DNA of 6,588 nt from SVTX01 sp045538195 (GTDB lineage: Bacteria > Bacillota > Clostridia > Oscillospirales > CAG-272), in the NCBI GenBank assembly GCA_045538195.1, contig JAZSRA010000067.1, positions 1 to 6,588 on the forward strand. Reading direction: 5' to 3'. This document shows positions 1 to 5,194 of the stretch, piece after piece. The notes under the pieces are model-generated. The model worked only from the letters and a program-made list of their open reading frames with translations. It did no database searches and was not told the DNA's origin. Position 1 is the stretch's first letter. Each line of letters starts with the position of its first letter. The position numbers were made by a program, and so were the translations under genes.

Positions 1-519
1 ATAGACGGCATTGAGGTCATCGAGAGAATACGCACATGGTCTGATATGCCGATCATTGTCATCAGCGCACGCAGTGAGGATAAGGACAAAATTGATGCCC
101 TTGATGCAGGTGCGGACGATTACTTAACCAAGCCTTTCTCTGTAGAGGAGCTTTTGGCAAGGCTTCGTGTTACGCAAAGAAGATTAGCCTCGAACCGTAA
201 CGAAGGCGCAAGCCCTGCATTTATCAACGGAGCTTTAAGGATAGACTATGCCGCAGGCTGTGCCTATCTCGGAGAGGATGAGTTACATCTAACCCCTATC
301 GAATACAAAATACTGTGCTTGCTTGCCGCAAACGTCGGGAAGGTCTTAACGCACACCTTCATCACGCAAAAGATATGGGGTGCTGCGTGGGAGAATAACA
401 TAGCCTCTCTCCGTGTCTTTATGGCAACGCTCCGCAAAAAGATCGAAGCAGCCCCCGACTCACCGCAGTATATCCAAACCCACATCGGTGTTGGATACAG
501 AATGATGAGATTGGACTAA
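1..519 (+). CDS. kdpE: Response regulator, OmpR/KdpE type (5' end missing)
   Basis: DNA-binding half plus most of the receiver domain of a two-component response regulator. The open frame runs from base 1, so the ATG at 46 is internal and the true start lies outside the window. By alignment from memory with E. coli KdpE, about 57 residues are missing, including the phospho-acceptor Asp, which would sit a few codons before base 1. Visible receiver signatures are DGIEVIERIR, PIIVISAR (switch Ser) and DAGADDYLTKPF with the conserved Lys. A winged-helix domain follows, with LTPIEYKILCLLA, an RVFMATLRKKIE recognition-helix region and a C-terminal GVGYRM hairpin. These match KdpE more closely than PhoB-type regulators. 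KdpE normally pairs with the sensor KdpD to control potassium uptake, but no kdp gene is visible here, so the target is unproven. The next gene starts 11 nt downstream and is probably co-transcribed. Confidence 0.87.
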   Translation: MDGIEVIERIRTWSDMPIIVISARSEDKDKIDALDAGADDYLTKPFSVEELLARLRVTQRRLASNRNEGASPAFINGALRIDYAAGCAYLGEDELHLTPIEYKILCLLAANVGKVLTHTFITQKIWGAAWENNIASLRVFMATLRKKIEAAPDSPQYIQTHIGVGYRMMRLD

Positions 520-530
520 AGGAGGACATT

Positions 531-923
531 ATGGGATTTTGGATATTTATGTTGGCAATGAATCTACTGTTTCCCCTTATTATGATCGTTATGGGCAGAT
601 ATTTTATGAAGAAATCCCCGAAAGAAATCAATTACATATTCGGCTATCGCACGAATATGTCTATGAAGAATAAGGATACTTGGGATTTTGCGCATAACTA
701 TTTTGGCAAGCTTTGGTTTCGTCTTGGGTGGTTGCTGATTCCGATTTCCGTTATTCCGATGCTGTTTGTAATCGGAAAGGGAGAGGACATCATCGGCACT
801 GTCGGTATGGTTGTTATGGTGATTGATTTAATCCTTTTGATTGCCCCGATTTTTCCTACCGAAAGAGCATTAAAAAAGATCTTTGATAAAGACGGCAACA
901 AAAGGAACGGTGATATAGAGTGA
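531..923 (+). CDS. SdpI-family membrane protein
   Basis: 130-residue integral membrane protein with three predicted helices (about residues 4-25, 62-81 and 87-106). Between helices 1 and 2 it carries the SdpI/YhfL family signature: FGYRT at 37-41 followed by S44, then DTW at 49-51 and a HNYFGKLWFRLG stretch at 55-66. The family is named for B. subtilis SdpI, the membrane immunity protein against the SdpC toxin, which also sequesters the repressor SdpR. Most members have no tested role. The start is set by an AAAGGAGG ribosome binding site ending 7 nt before the ATG. It lies 11 nt after the response regulator and overlaps the next gene by 4 nt, so the three are probably one operon. No toxin gene is visible. 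The family call is secure; an immunity function is only inference. Confidence 0.85.
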   Translation: MGFWIFMLAMNLLFPLIMIVMGRYFMKKSPKEINYIFGYRTNMSMKNKDTWDFAHNYFGKLWFRLGWLLIPISVIPMLFVIGKGEDIIGTVGMVVMVIDLILLIAPIFPTERALKKIFDKDGNKRNGDIE

Positions 924-1186
924 AAACAAATTGGGGAAATACACCTACATCATATAAAATCGTAACAATAATTTCTATTCTTGCAAGTCTGTCCACTGTT
1001 GTATTGGCAGTTTTGCAGATGCTTGATATTTGGAATCAAGCTATAAATATCTGCGTTCCTATGATGGGCGTAACAATGCTTTGTCAAAGCTATATGCAAT
1101 GGAATAATAGCCGCAAGGTCGCGTATTTTAGCATCGGAACGGCAGCATTTATATTCATCTGCACCATTATAGTATTCTTCCTTTGA
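920..1186 (+). CDS. Small three-helix membrane protein, unknown function
   Basis: 88-residue hydrophobic protein starting at GTG, whose last two bases overlap the TGA stop of the SdpI-family gene (GTGA), an arrangement typical of translational coupling. Three membrane segments are evident (about residues 13-35, 40-58 and 68-88), with short polar loops including WNNSRK between the second and third. The C terminus ends within the last helix. The layout resembles small Bacillota membrane proteins of the DUF3953 kind, but I cannot assign it firmly. The ribosome binding site is weak (AAAGGAACGG, 901-910), which fits dependence on translation of the upstream gene. It may work with the SdpI-like protein, but only position suggests this. 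Confidence 0.7.
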   Translation: MKTNWGNTPTSYKIVTIISILASLSTVVLAVLQMLDIWNQAINICVPMMGVTMLCQSYMQWNNSRKVAYFSIGTAAFIFICTIIVFFL

Positions 1187-1256
1187 CATCTATAACAATT
1201 GAGATACCGATTTGCCGGATCGCACATACTATTTTATACCTACAAGGAGGTAACAA

Positions 1257-2612
1257 ATGAACTATTCAGAAATCACACCGTATATCAAGGAGCTCGCGGC
1301 TCTTTCGGATACAAGCAATCACATTGTTCCAGATATGTACGCACAGCACGATGTAAAGCGCGGTTTGCGTGATATAAACGGCAACGGCGTTGTTGCCGGA
1401 CTTACAGAGGTATCGCATATCAAAGCGAAGGAGATCGATGCGGATGGAAATGCCATTCCGTGTGCAGGTCAGCTTTATTACCGAGGCGTTAATGTTCGAA
1501 ATCTTGTAAAGGGGTTTGTTACGGATAAGCGCCCCGGATTTGAGGAAACAGTATATTTGCTCCTTTTCTCAAAGCTTCCGACCAAGGATGAGCTTGAAGC
1601 GTTTTGCGAGCAACTTTCGGTCTATCGCTCCTTGCCTCCGTCCTTCGTTCGTGATATGATTCTCAAGGCTCCCGGAAAGGATATGATGAATATTCTTTCA
1701 AGAAGCGTGTTGGCACTCTATGCCTACGATGAGAATCCCGACAATATTTCAACAGCAAATATTCTTCGTCAGTGCTTACAGCTCATAGCGGAATTTCCTC
1801 TTCTTGCCGTTTACGGATATCAATCCTTTCAGCATTACCACAACGGTCAGAGCTTGTTTATTCATTATCCCAAAAAGGAATTGAACACGGCGGAAAACCT
1901 GCTTTACATACTCCGTGAGGATGGTCAGTATACGCCCCTTGAGGCGGAACTACTTGATCTTGCCCTTGTTCTTCACGCAGAGCACGGTGGCGGTAACAAC
2001 TCGACCTTTACAACGCACGTTGTAACCTCATCCGGAACCGACACCTATTCCGCAATCTCCGCAGCGCTTGGCTCTCTGAAAGGGCCTCGCCACGGTGGCG
2101 CAAACATTAAGGTAATGCAGATGTTTGACGATATGAAAGCGAACATTGATACAAAAGACAAGGATGCTGTTAGGAACTATCTTGTAAGACTTCTCGACAA
2201 GCAAGCCTTTGACAAAGCTGGTCTTATATACGGTATGGGACACGCAGTGTACTCACTCTCCGATCCAAGAGCAGATATTCTGCGCTACTATGCCGAACAG
2301 CTATCGATAGAGAAAGGACTGCACGAAGAATTTGAACTCTACCAAACGGTTGAAAAGATGGCTCCCGAAATCATTGCTGAGAAACGCAAGATGTATAAGG
2401 GTGTCAGTGCAAACGTGGACTTCTACTCGGGTATGGTCTATAAGATGTTGGGACTTCCGTATGAGCTTTTCACTCCTATATTTGCCATCGCAAGAATCGC
2501 AGGGTGGAGCGCACACCGTATGGAAGAAATACAGAACGCAGGCAAGATCATACGACCTGCCTACATAAATGTAAAAGAAGAAACAGAATACATATCCTTG
2601 AAGGATAGATAA
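1257..2612 (+). CDS. gltA: Citrate synthase (citrate/2-methylcitrate synthase family)
   Basis: 451-residue cytoplasmic enzyme that condenses oxaloacetate with acetyl-CoA to citrate; some family members also use propionyl-CoA. The three catalytic residues of the family can be placed: His243 in HAEHGGGN (241-247 region), His279 in KGPRHGGAN and Asp388 in ANVDFYSG. The substrate-binding GMGHAVYSLSDPR segment (326-338) is also intact. The extended N terminus (about 70 residues before LYYRGVNV) and total length near 450 fit the form found in many Clostridia rather than the ~370-residue Bacillus CitZ. An AAGGAGG site ends 6 nt before the ATG. The gene stands 70 nt after the small membrane protein and is followed by a terminator-like hairpin. 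In anaerobes it usually serves glutamate synthesis via 2-oxoglutarate. Re-type citrate synthase is excluded because that belongs to a different family. Distinguishing citrate from 2-methylcitrate use is not possible from sequence alone. Confidence 0.95.
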   Translation: MNYSEITPYIKELAALSDTSNHIVPDMYAQHDVKRGLRDINGNGVVAGLTEVSHIKAKEIDADGNAIPCAGQLYYRGVNVRNLVKGFVTDKRPGFEETVYLLLFSKLPTKDELEAFCEQLSVYRSLPPSFVRDMILKAPGKDMMNILSRSVLALYAYDENPDNISTANILRQCLQLIAEFPLLAVYGYQSFQHYHNGQSLFIHYPKKELNTAENLLYILREDGQYTPLEAELLDLALVLHAEHGGGNNSTFTTHVVTSSGTDTYSAISAALGSLKGPRHGGANIKVMQMFDDMKANIDTKDKDAVRNYLVRLLDKQAFDKAGLIYGMGHAVYSLSDPRADILRYYAEQLSIEKGLHEEFELYQTVEKMAPEIIAEKRKMYKGVSANVDFYSGMVYKMLGLPYELFTPIFAIARIAGWSAHRMEEIQNAGKIIRPAYINVKEETEYISLKDR

Positions 2613-2616
2613 GATT

Positions 2617-2645
2617 AGCCCTCGTTCCGAAATGGAGCGAGGGCT
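2617..2645 (+). terminator. Hairpin terminator after citrate synthase
   Basis: AGCCCTCG (2617-2624) pairs with CGAGGGCT (2638-2645). The stem continues through a T-G wobble and TCC/GGA to give 12 bp closed by the 5-nt loop GAAAT, beginning 4 nt after the stop codon. The following tract (ACCTTTTGG, then ATATTTTTG) is T-rich but broken, so this is a good hairpin with a mediocre tail. It would separate the citrate synthase unit from the promoter that begins about 37 nt later. Confidence 0.75.
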
Positions 2646-2681
2646 GTTCACAACCTTTTGGAAATATTTTTGCAAAACCTA

Positions 2682-2710
2682 TTGACAAGTCAGTTTGTTT
2701 GTGATACAAT
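2682..2710 (+). promoter_or_regulatory. Strong sigma-A promoter for the non-coding region
   Basis: Perfect -35 TTGACA (2682-2687), 17-nt spacer, then -10 TACAAT (2705-2710) preceded by TGTGA. The predicted start is near 2717. No open reading frame with a ribosome binding site follows; instead the predicted 5' end coincides with the first strand of an RNA helix. The -35 overlaps a perfect inverted repeat TGAC-AA-GTCA (2683-2692), which could be a repressor half-operator. A second TATAAT lies at 2710-2715 but has a poorer spacing of 22 nt. Confidence 0.75.
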
Positions 2711-2798
2711 ATAATACTCAATTTTGTCATTGACATACTTTCCCATTATTAGTATTGCCAACCAAATTGAGCTTTATACAATCAAATATAAATGTTTT

Positions 2799-2895
2799 GA
2801 GAGCGCGTCAAATCAGAGTCACCCACTTATTTGACCTCTGATTTGTGGACATAAGCCGTTTGTTTATGCCTACAAATGAGAGCCGAAACGCTCTT
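2799..2895 (+). other. Three-way-junction domain inside the candidate ncRNA
   Basis: Closing stem GAGAGCG (2799-2805) with CGCTCTT (2889-2895), the outermost pair being G-U. Inside, GTCAAAT (2807-2813) pairs with ATTTGAC (2829-2835). Directly abutting it is a hairpin of 19 positions (2836-2854 with 2864-2882) that has only a G-G and an A-C mismatch and one G-U pair, with loop GCCGTTTGT. The zero-nucleotide joint between the inner hairpins would allow coaxial stacking. A competing perfect 10-bp pairing, CAAATCAGAG (2809-2818) with CTCTGATTTG (2836-2845), would destroy both inner stems, so the domain may switch between two states. Confidence 0.6.
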
Positions 2896-3044
2896 TCTAA
2901 GCAATAAGTTGGGCTGACCTACTTCAATATAAGCTTAGGCAGTTTGACTTATCCCTTATACAAATTGAATACGATTATATGTGCCGCGGGCAGCTGTGTA
3001 AGTCCCGTCATTCATACGCTTAGCACGAGCGTCACGAGGTCTTT

Positions 3045-3163
3045 AGACTCGTACTTTTTATACATAAAGGGCACGGAGATCACCTTTTTAAGCGAACAAG
3101 TGCCGTTCGCTTTTTGGTGTTTCTCCCGTAACCTGTATGTAAAAGTACGGGTCTTTTTGTTTT
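3045..3163 (+). terminator. Long composite terminator hairpin of the ncRNA
   Basis: AGACTCGTACTTTT (3045-3058) pairs with AAAAGTACGGGTCT (3141-3154) over 14 bp with one G-U. Further in come ATACA/TGTAT (3060-3064 with 3134-3138), ACGGAGA with TCTCCCGT (3073-3079 with 3122-3129, one bulged C), CACC/GGTG (3081-3084 with 3116-3119) and AGCGAAC/GTTCGCT (3091-3097 with 3105-3111, loop AAGTGCC). A U-rich tract with one or two G interruptions (3154-3163) follows. A shorter alternative terminator, CCCGTA/TACGGG (3125-3130 with 3146-3151), uses the same tail, and AGCGAAC/GTTCGCT followed by TTTT could act alone. The orientation of the T tract places the RNA on the + strand. Confidence 0.65.
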
Positions 3164-3166
3164 GTC

Positions 3167-3330
3167 AAAGCAAATTTGTGTGCTTTCTCGGAAGGTAAGA
3201 ACGGCGAGTCTGACGCGGGGCGTTACCTTAAAATGATACGGACTTTATGTCCGTCTGCTTTTCTTGACAAGCACTGCATTTGTGGACACAAAATGCGAAA
3301 GGTGGGGAGAACCCCAGACCCCCGTACTGC
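3167..3330. other. Candidate origin of transfer (oriT) upstream of mobC
   Basis: Five successive inverted repeats lie immediately before the mobilization genes: AAAGCA/TGCTTT (3167-3172 with 3181-3186), AAGGTAA/TTACCTT (3192-3198 with 3223-3229), ACGGAC/GTCCGT (3238-3243 with 3249-3254), GCATTTGTG/CACAAAATGC (3276-3284 with 3287-3296, one extra A) and TGGGG/CCCCA (3303-3307 with 3312-3316), followed by a C-rich GACCCCCGTACTGC segment (3317-3330) and A-rich DNA. A cluster of inverted repeats next to a relaxase operon is the usual look of an oriT. The exact nick site cannot be read: TACTGC only faintly resembles the CCTGC end of MOBP nick sites. Some of these hairpins might instead be operators for MobC or relaxase autoregulation. 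Confidence 0.5.
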
Positions 3331-3376
3331 AAAATCCGCAAGAAAATTTTGAAAAAAATTGAAGGAGGAAATCCAA

Positions 3377-3760
3377 ATGATGCAAACAGAAGAAAAAGTA
3401 AAAACAGCAACAGCCGGCGGGCGCAAGCGCGCTCATCTTGTCAAGTTCTTTTTGAATGACGAGGAATACGAAAAGCTATGCAAGGACGCGGCAATGTGCA
3501 ACACAGATTTGAGCAAGTATATTCGAATGACCATTCAATGGATTGCCCCCATTGAACCGCCTTCGGTGGAGGTGAAGGAATTTACACGAGAGCTTCGTCG
3601 CTTGGGCGTAAGTATGAATCAAATTGCAGCGAAGGCGCACTCACTCGGCTATGTGGACGAGCTTGAATACCGACGCTGTGCCGACGAGGTGATGAATCTC
3701 TGCGGAGAGATTCAAAAGGAGTACGCGAAGAAAGGAGTGAAGCTATTTGGCAACAACTAA
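3377..3760 (+). CDS. mobC: Mobilization relaxosome accessory protein MobC
   Basis: 127-residue small DNA-binding protein of the bacterial MobC family, which helps the relaxase recognise and open oriT in the relaxosome. The N-terminal half has the family's HLVKFFLNDEEYEKL strand-helix pattern (about residues 20-34), suggesting a ribbon-helix-helix fold, then DLSKYIRMTI. The C-terminal half has the hallmark LRRLGVSMNQIAAKAHSLG segment (about 73-91). An in-frame TTG at 3359 is not the start, because the AAGGAGG site (3362-3368) lies inside that extension and is correctly spaced 8 nt before ATG 3377; a second ATG follows at 3380. The 3' end overlaps the relaxase gene by 14 nt, implying coupled translation in fixed ratio. 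Confidence 0.88.
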   Translation: MMQTEEKVKTATAGGRKRAHLVKFFLNDEEYEKLCKDAAMCNTDLSKYIRMTIQWIAPIEPPSVEVKEFTRELRRLGVSMNQIAAKAHSLGYVDELEYRRCADEVMNLCGEIQKEYAKKGVKLFGNN

Positions 3761-5075
3761 AATTTGGGACGTTAGAGCGCACGGCAGTAAGCTGCTCGCC
3801 TACGTGGCGAACAAGGACAAAACCACGATGGAATTGGAGAACAAAAATTTTGACGAGGCTGAAATTCTTGGTCTGCCCTACGATCATTTTGCAACGGAGG
3901 AAAAGAAATTTGTGTCGGGTATCAACTGCACCCCCGACAATGCAAAGGAGATTATGTTATCTCTCTTGGAGGACACGGACAGTTCAGACATTCAAGCATA
4001 CCACGGCTACCAATCCTTCAAGCCCGGCGAGGTGACCCCCGACGTTGCTCACGCTATCGGTGTTCAGCTTGCTAACGAGCTTTGGGGTGAGGACTTTCCC
4101 GTTATCGTGGCAACACATATTGACAAAGGGCACGTACACAATCACTTCTGCCTCTCGGCAACGGGATTTTCGAGCAAACGCTATCACGATTGCAAAGCAA
4201 CCTACAAGCTAATGCGCGATACCTCGGATAGACTTTGCAGGGAGTACGGTCTATCGATCATCGAGAAGCCGAAGAAACAAGGAGCCAAGCACATCGCAGA
4301 GGTTCACGCCGAGAAGAAAGGTATTCCAACTATACGCGATCAGATACGCGCAGATATTGATAACGCTTGTCAAGGTGTTACCGAGTTTGATCTATTTGTT
4401 GAGCGACTTGAACGGCGAGGTTACACGTTAGAACGGCGAGGAAGTTTCCTTCGCGTTCGCCCCGACGGATACAACAAATTCTTTCGGTTAGACAAGCTCG
4501 GATTTGGATACAGCGAGAATGATATTAAATTCAAGCTCGATGTCAATTATTATGACCAAAAATATGCTTTGCCAAAGCCGTACCGCCCGATACTGAGAGA
4601 AAAGCCGAAAGGTTTGTATGCACTCTATCTTCACTACTGCTATCTGCTTGGAGTAATACCCAAATCCATTCCATCGAACCGTGAAGCATACGTTGCGTTA
4701 AAAGAGGACGTTCGCCGCGCGCGTATGTATAACGAACACGCCAAGTTCCTCGGCAAATATAATCTGAACACAAAGGACGATCTGCAACGGCACGAGCAGA
4801 TGGTTGAAAGTCAAATCGCAGCTTTGTGTAAGGAACGGCAGGCACTTCGCAACAAGCTCCGTTGGATGAAGGACACTGAGAAAATGCAACCGATACGCGA
4901 AGAAATCTATGCGCTATCCGCAAAAATTAAGCCGCTGCGGAAGGAAAAGAAAATGTGCAAGGACATTTACGACCGAAGCACCGCCGTGGCAAGAACAGTT
5001 GAGCAGATCGAGTTCCCGAAGCCACCCGAAAAGGCAAAGCAACAAACCCGAAATCACGGTTGGGGTTCAAGGTAA
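3747..5075 (+). CDS. MobP-type relaxase (mobilization nuclease)
   Basis: 442-residue relaxase that would nick one strand at oriT, stay covalently linked through a tyrosine and pilot the strand during transfer. The N-terminal domain (about 1-175) carries the expected motifs: Tyr19 in KLLAYVANKDKT as the likely catalytic residue, FVSGINC at 55-61, AYHGYQSFKPGE at 84-95, and the metal-binding histidines in HIDKGHVHNH (124-133). RYHDCKATY (145-153) and LCREYGLSIIE (163-173) are typical of the clostridial branch. The C-terminal half is basic, with a probable coiled coil at about 345-405. The start is TTG: AAAGGAG (3731-3737) sits 9 nt upstream and the family's MATT-type N terminus begins there. 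Translation is probably coupled to mobC. All motifs are intact, so the enzyme looks functional. No coupling protein or secretion gene is in the window, so transfer machinery may come from elsewhere. Confidence 0.93.
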   Translation: MATTKIWDVRAHGSKLLAYVANKDKTTMELENKNFDEAEILGLPYDHFATEEKKFVSGINCTPDNAKEIMLSLLEDTDSSDIQAYHGYQSFKPGEVTPDVAHAIGVQLANELWGEDFPVIVATHIDKGHVHNHFCLSATGFSSKRYHDCKATYKLMRDTSDRLCREYGLSIIEKPKKQGAKHIAEVHAEKKGIPTIRDQIRADIDNACQGVTEFDLFVERLERRGYTLERRGSFLRVRPDGYNKFFRLDKLGFGYSENDIKFKLDVNYYDQKYALPKPYRPILREKPKGLYALYLHYCYLLGVIPKSIPSNREAYVALKEDVRRARMYNEHAKFLGKYNLNTKDDLQRHEQMVESQIAALCKERQALRNKLRWMKDTEKMQPIREEIYALSAKIKPLRKEKKMCKDIYDRSTAVARTVEQIEFPKPPEKAKQQTRNHGWGSR

Positions 5076-5082
5076 AAAATAT

Positions 5083-5094
5083 CGGTCTTGACCG
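5083..5094. repeat. Palindromic repeat CGGTCTTGACCG, copy 1
   Basis: CGGTC-TT-GACCG, a perfect inverted repeat just after the relaxase stop. An identical copy lies 46 bp downstream and the core TCTTGACCG recurs a third time at 5233-5241. Placement before the small-protein/ParB operon makes a ParB-binding centromere or operator plausible. It does not match the canonical chromosomal parS. Confidence 0.6.
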
Positions 5095-5128
5095 TACAAA
5101 ATTGCTACCGCCCGCGAAGGCAGTTTTA

Positions 5129-5140
5129 CGGTCTTGACCG
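5129..5140. repeat. Palindromic repeat CGGTCTTGACCG, copy 2
   Basis: Identical to copy 1 over all 12 bases, with A on its left and A on its right. The hairpin AAACGG/CCGTTT (5146-5151 with 5159-5164) follows within a few bases. No T tract follows, so it is not an obvious terminator, and no -10 box follows TTGACC, so it is not an obvious promoter. Confidence 0.6.
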
Positions 5141-5194
5141 AAGAAAAACGGCATTTTTCCGTTTCTGACACCCAAAATCGTATCCCACATCAAA

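Larger units (their letters stand above)
2717..3163 (+). ncRNA. Candidate large structured non-coding RNA (~450 nt), family unknown
   Basis: The span runs from the predicted transcription start to a U-rich terminator and contains no credible protein gene. Helices read directly from the sequence are, in order: CTCAATTT/AAATTGAG (2717-2724 with 2764-2771), enclosing ATACT/AGTAT (2735-2739 with 2751-2755); a three-way junction (2799-2895); CTAAGC/GCTTAG (2897-2902 with 2933-2938), enclosing AAGTTGG/CCTACTT (2906-2912 with 2918-2924); CAGTTTG/CAAATTG (2940-2946 with 2961-2967, one G-U); CGGG/CCCG (2987-2990 with 3004-3007); ACGCT/AGCGT (3016-3020 with 3028-3032); and the terminal hairpin 3045-3154. 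Almost every segment is paired, which is unusual for a spacer. It lies just upstream of the oriT-like region and mobC. It could be an independent RNA of the mobile element or a very long attenuator leader. I see no match to tmRNA, RNase P RNA, SRP RNA or T-box signatures. Comparison with ROOL, GOLLD, HEARO and raiA RNA would need a covariance-model search. Confidence 0.6.

Noticed and set aside
1183..1240. TTGACA at 1183-1188 as a promoter for citrate synthase
   Set aside because: No acceptable -10 at 16-18 nt. Other pairs (TTGAGA with CATACT, TTGCCG with TATACC) are poorly spaced or would start inside the ribosome binding site.
2981..3010. T-box-like CCGCGGG followed by GTCCCGTC
   Set aside because: The required TGGN before ACCGCGG is absent (it reads TGTGCCGCGG), no specifier stem or AG-bulge pattern is recognisable, and the downstream gene is mobC, not an amino-acid gene.
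2717..3163. Group II intron, group I intron or retron RNA
   Set aside because: No reverse transcriptase or homing nuclease gene, no recognisable domain V or P7/catalytic core, and the predicted transcript is short with a terminator at its 3' end.
2944..3198. 84-codon open frame starting at TTG in the middle of the non-coding region
   Set aside because: No ribosome binding site, a rare start codon, a composition unlike the real genes (Cys/Phe/Ser-rich), and it runs through all the hairpins and the terminator.
2841..3291. TGTGGACA motifs as DnaA boxes of a replication origin
   Set aside because: Each departs from the reverse-complement DnaA box TGTGGATAA, there are only two copies far apart, and no replication initiator gene is present.
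3264..3292. TTGACA at 3264-3269 as a mobC promoter
   Set aside because: The best -10 at 17 nt is CACAAA, only 3 of 6 matches. It is possible as a weak, repressible promoter overlapping the oriT hairpin, but too weak to list.
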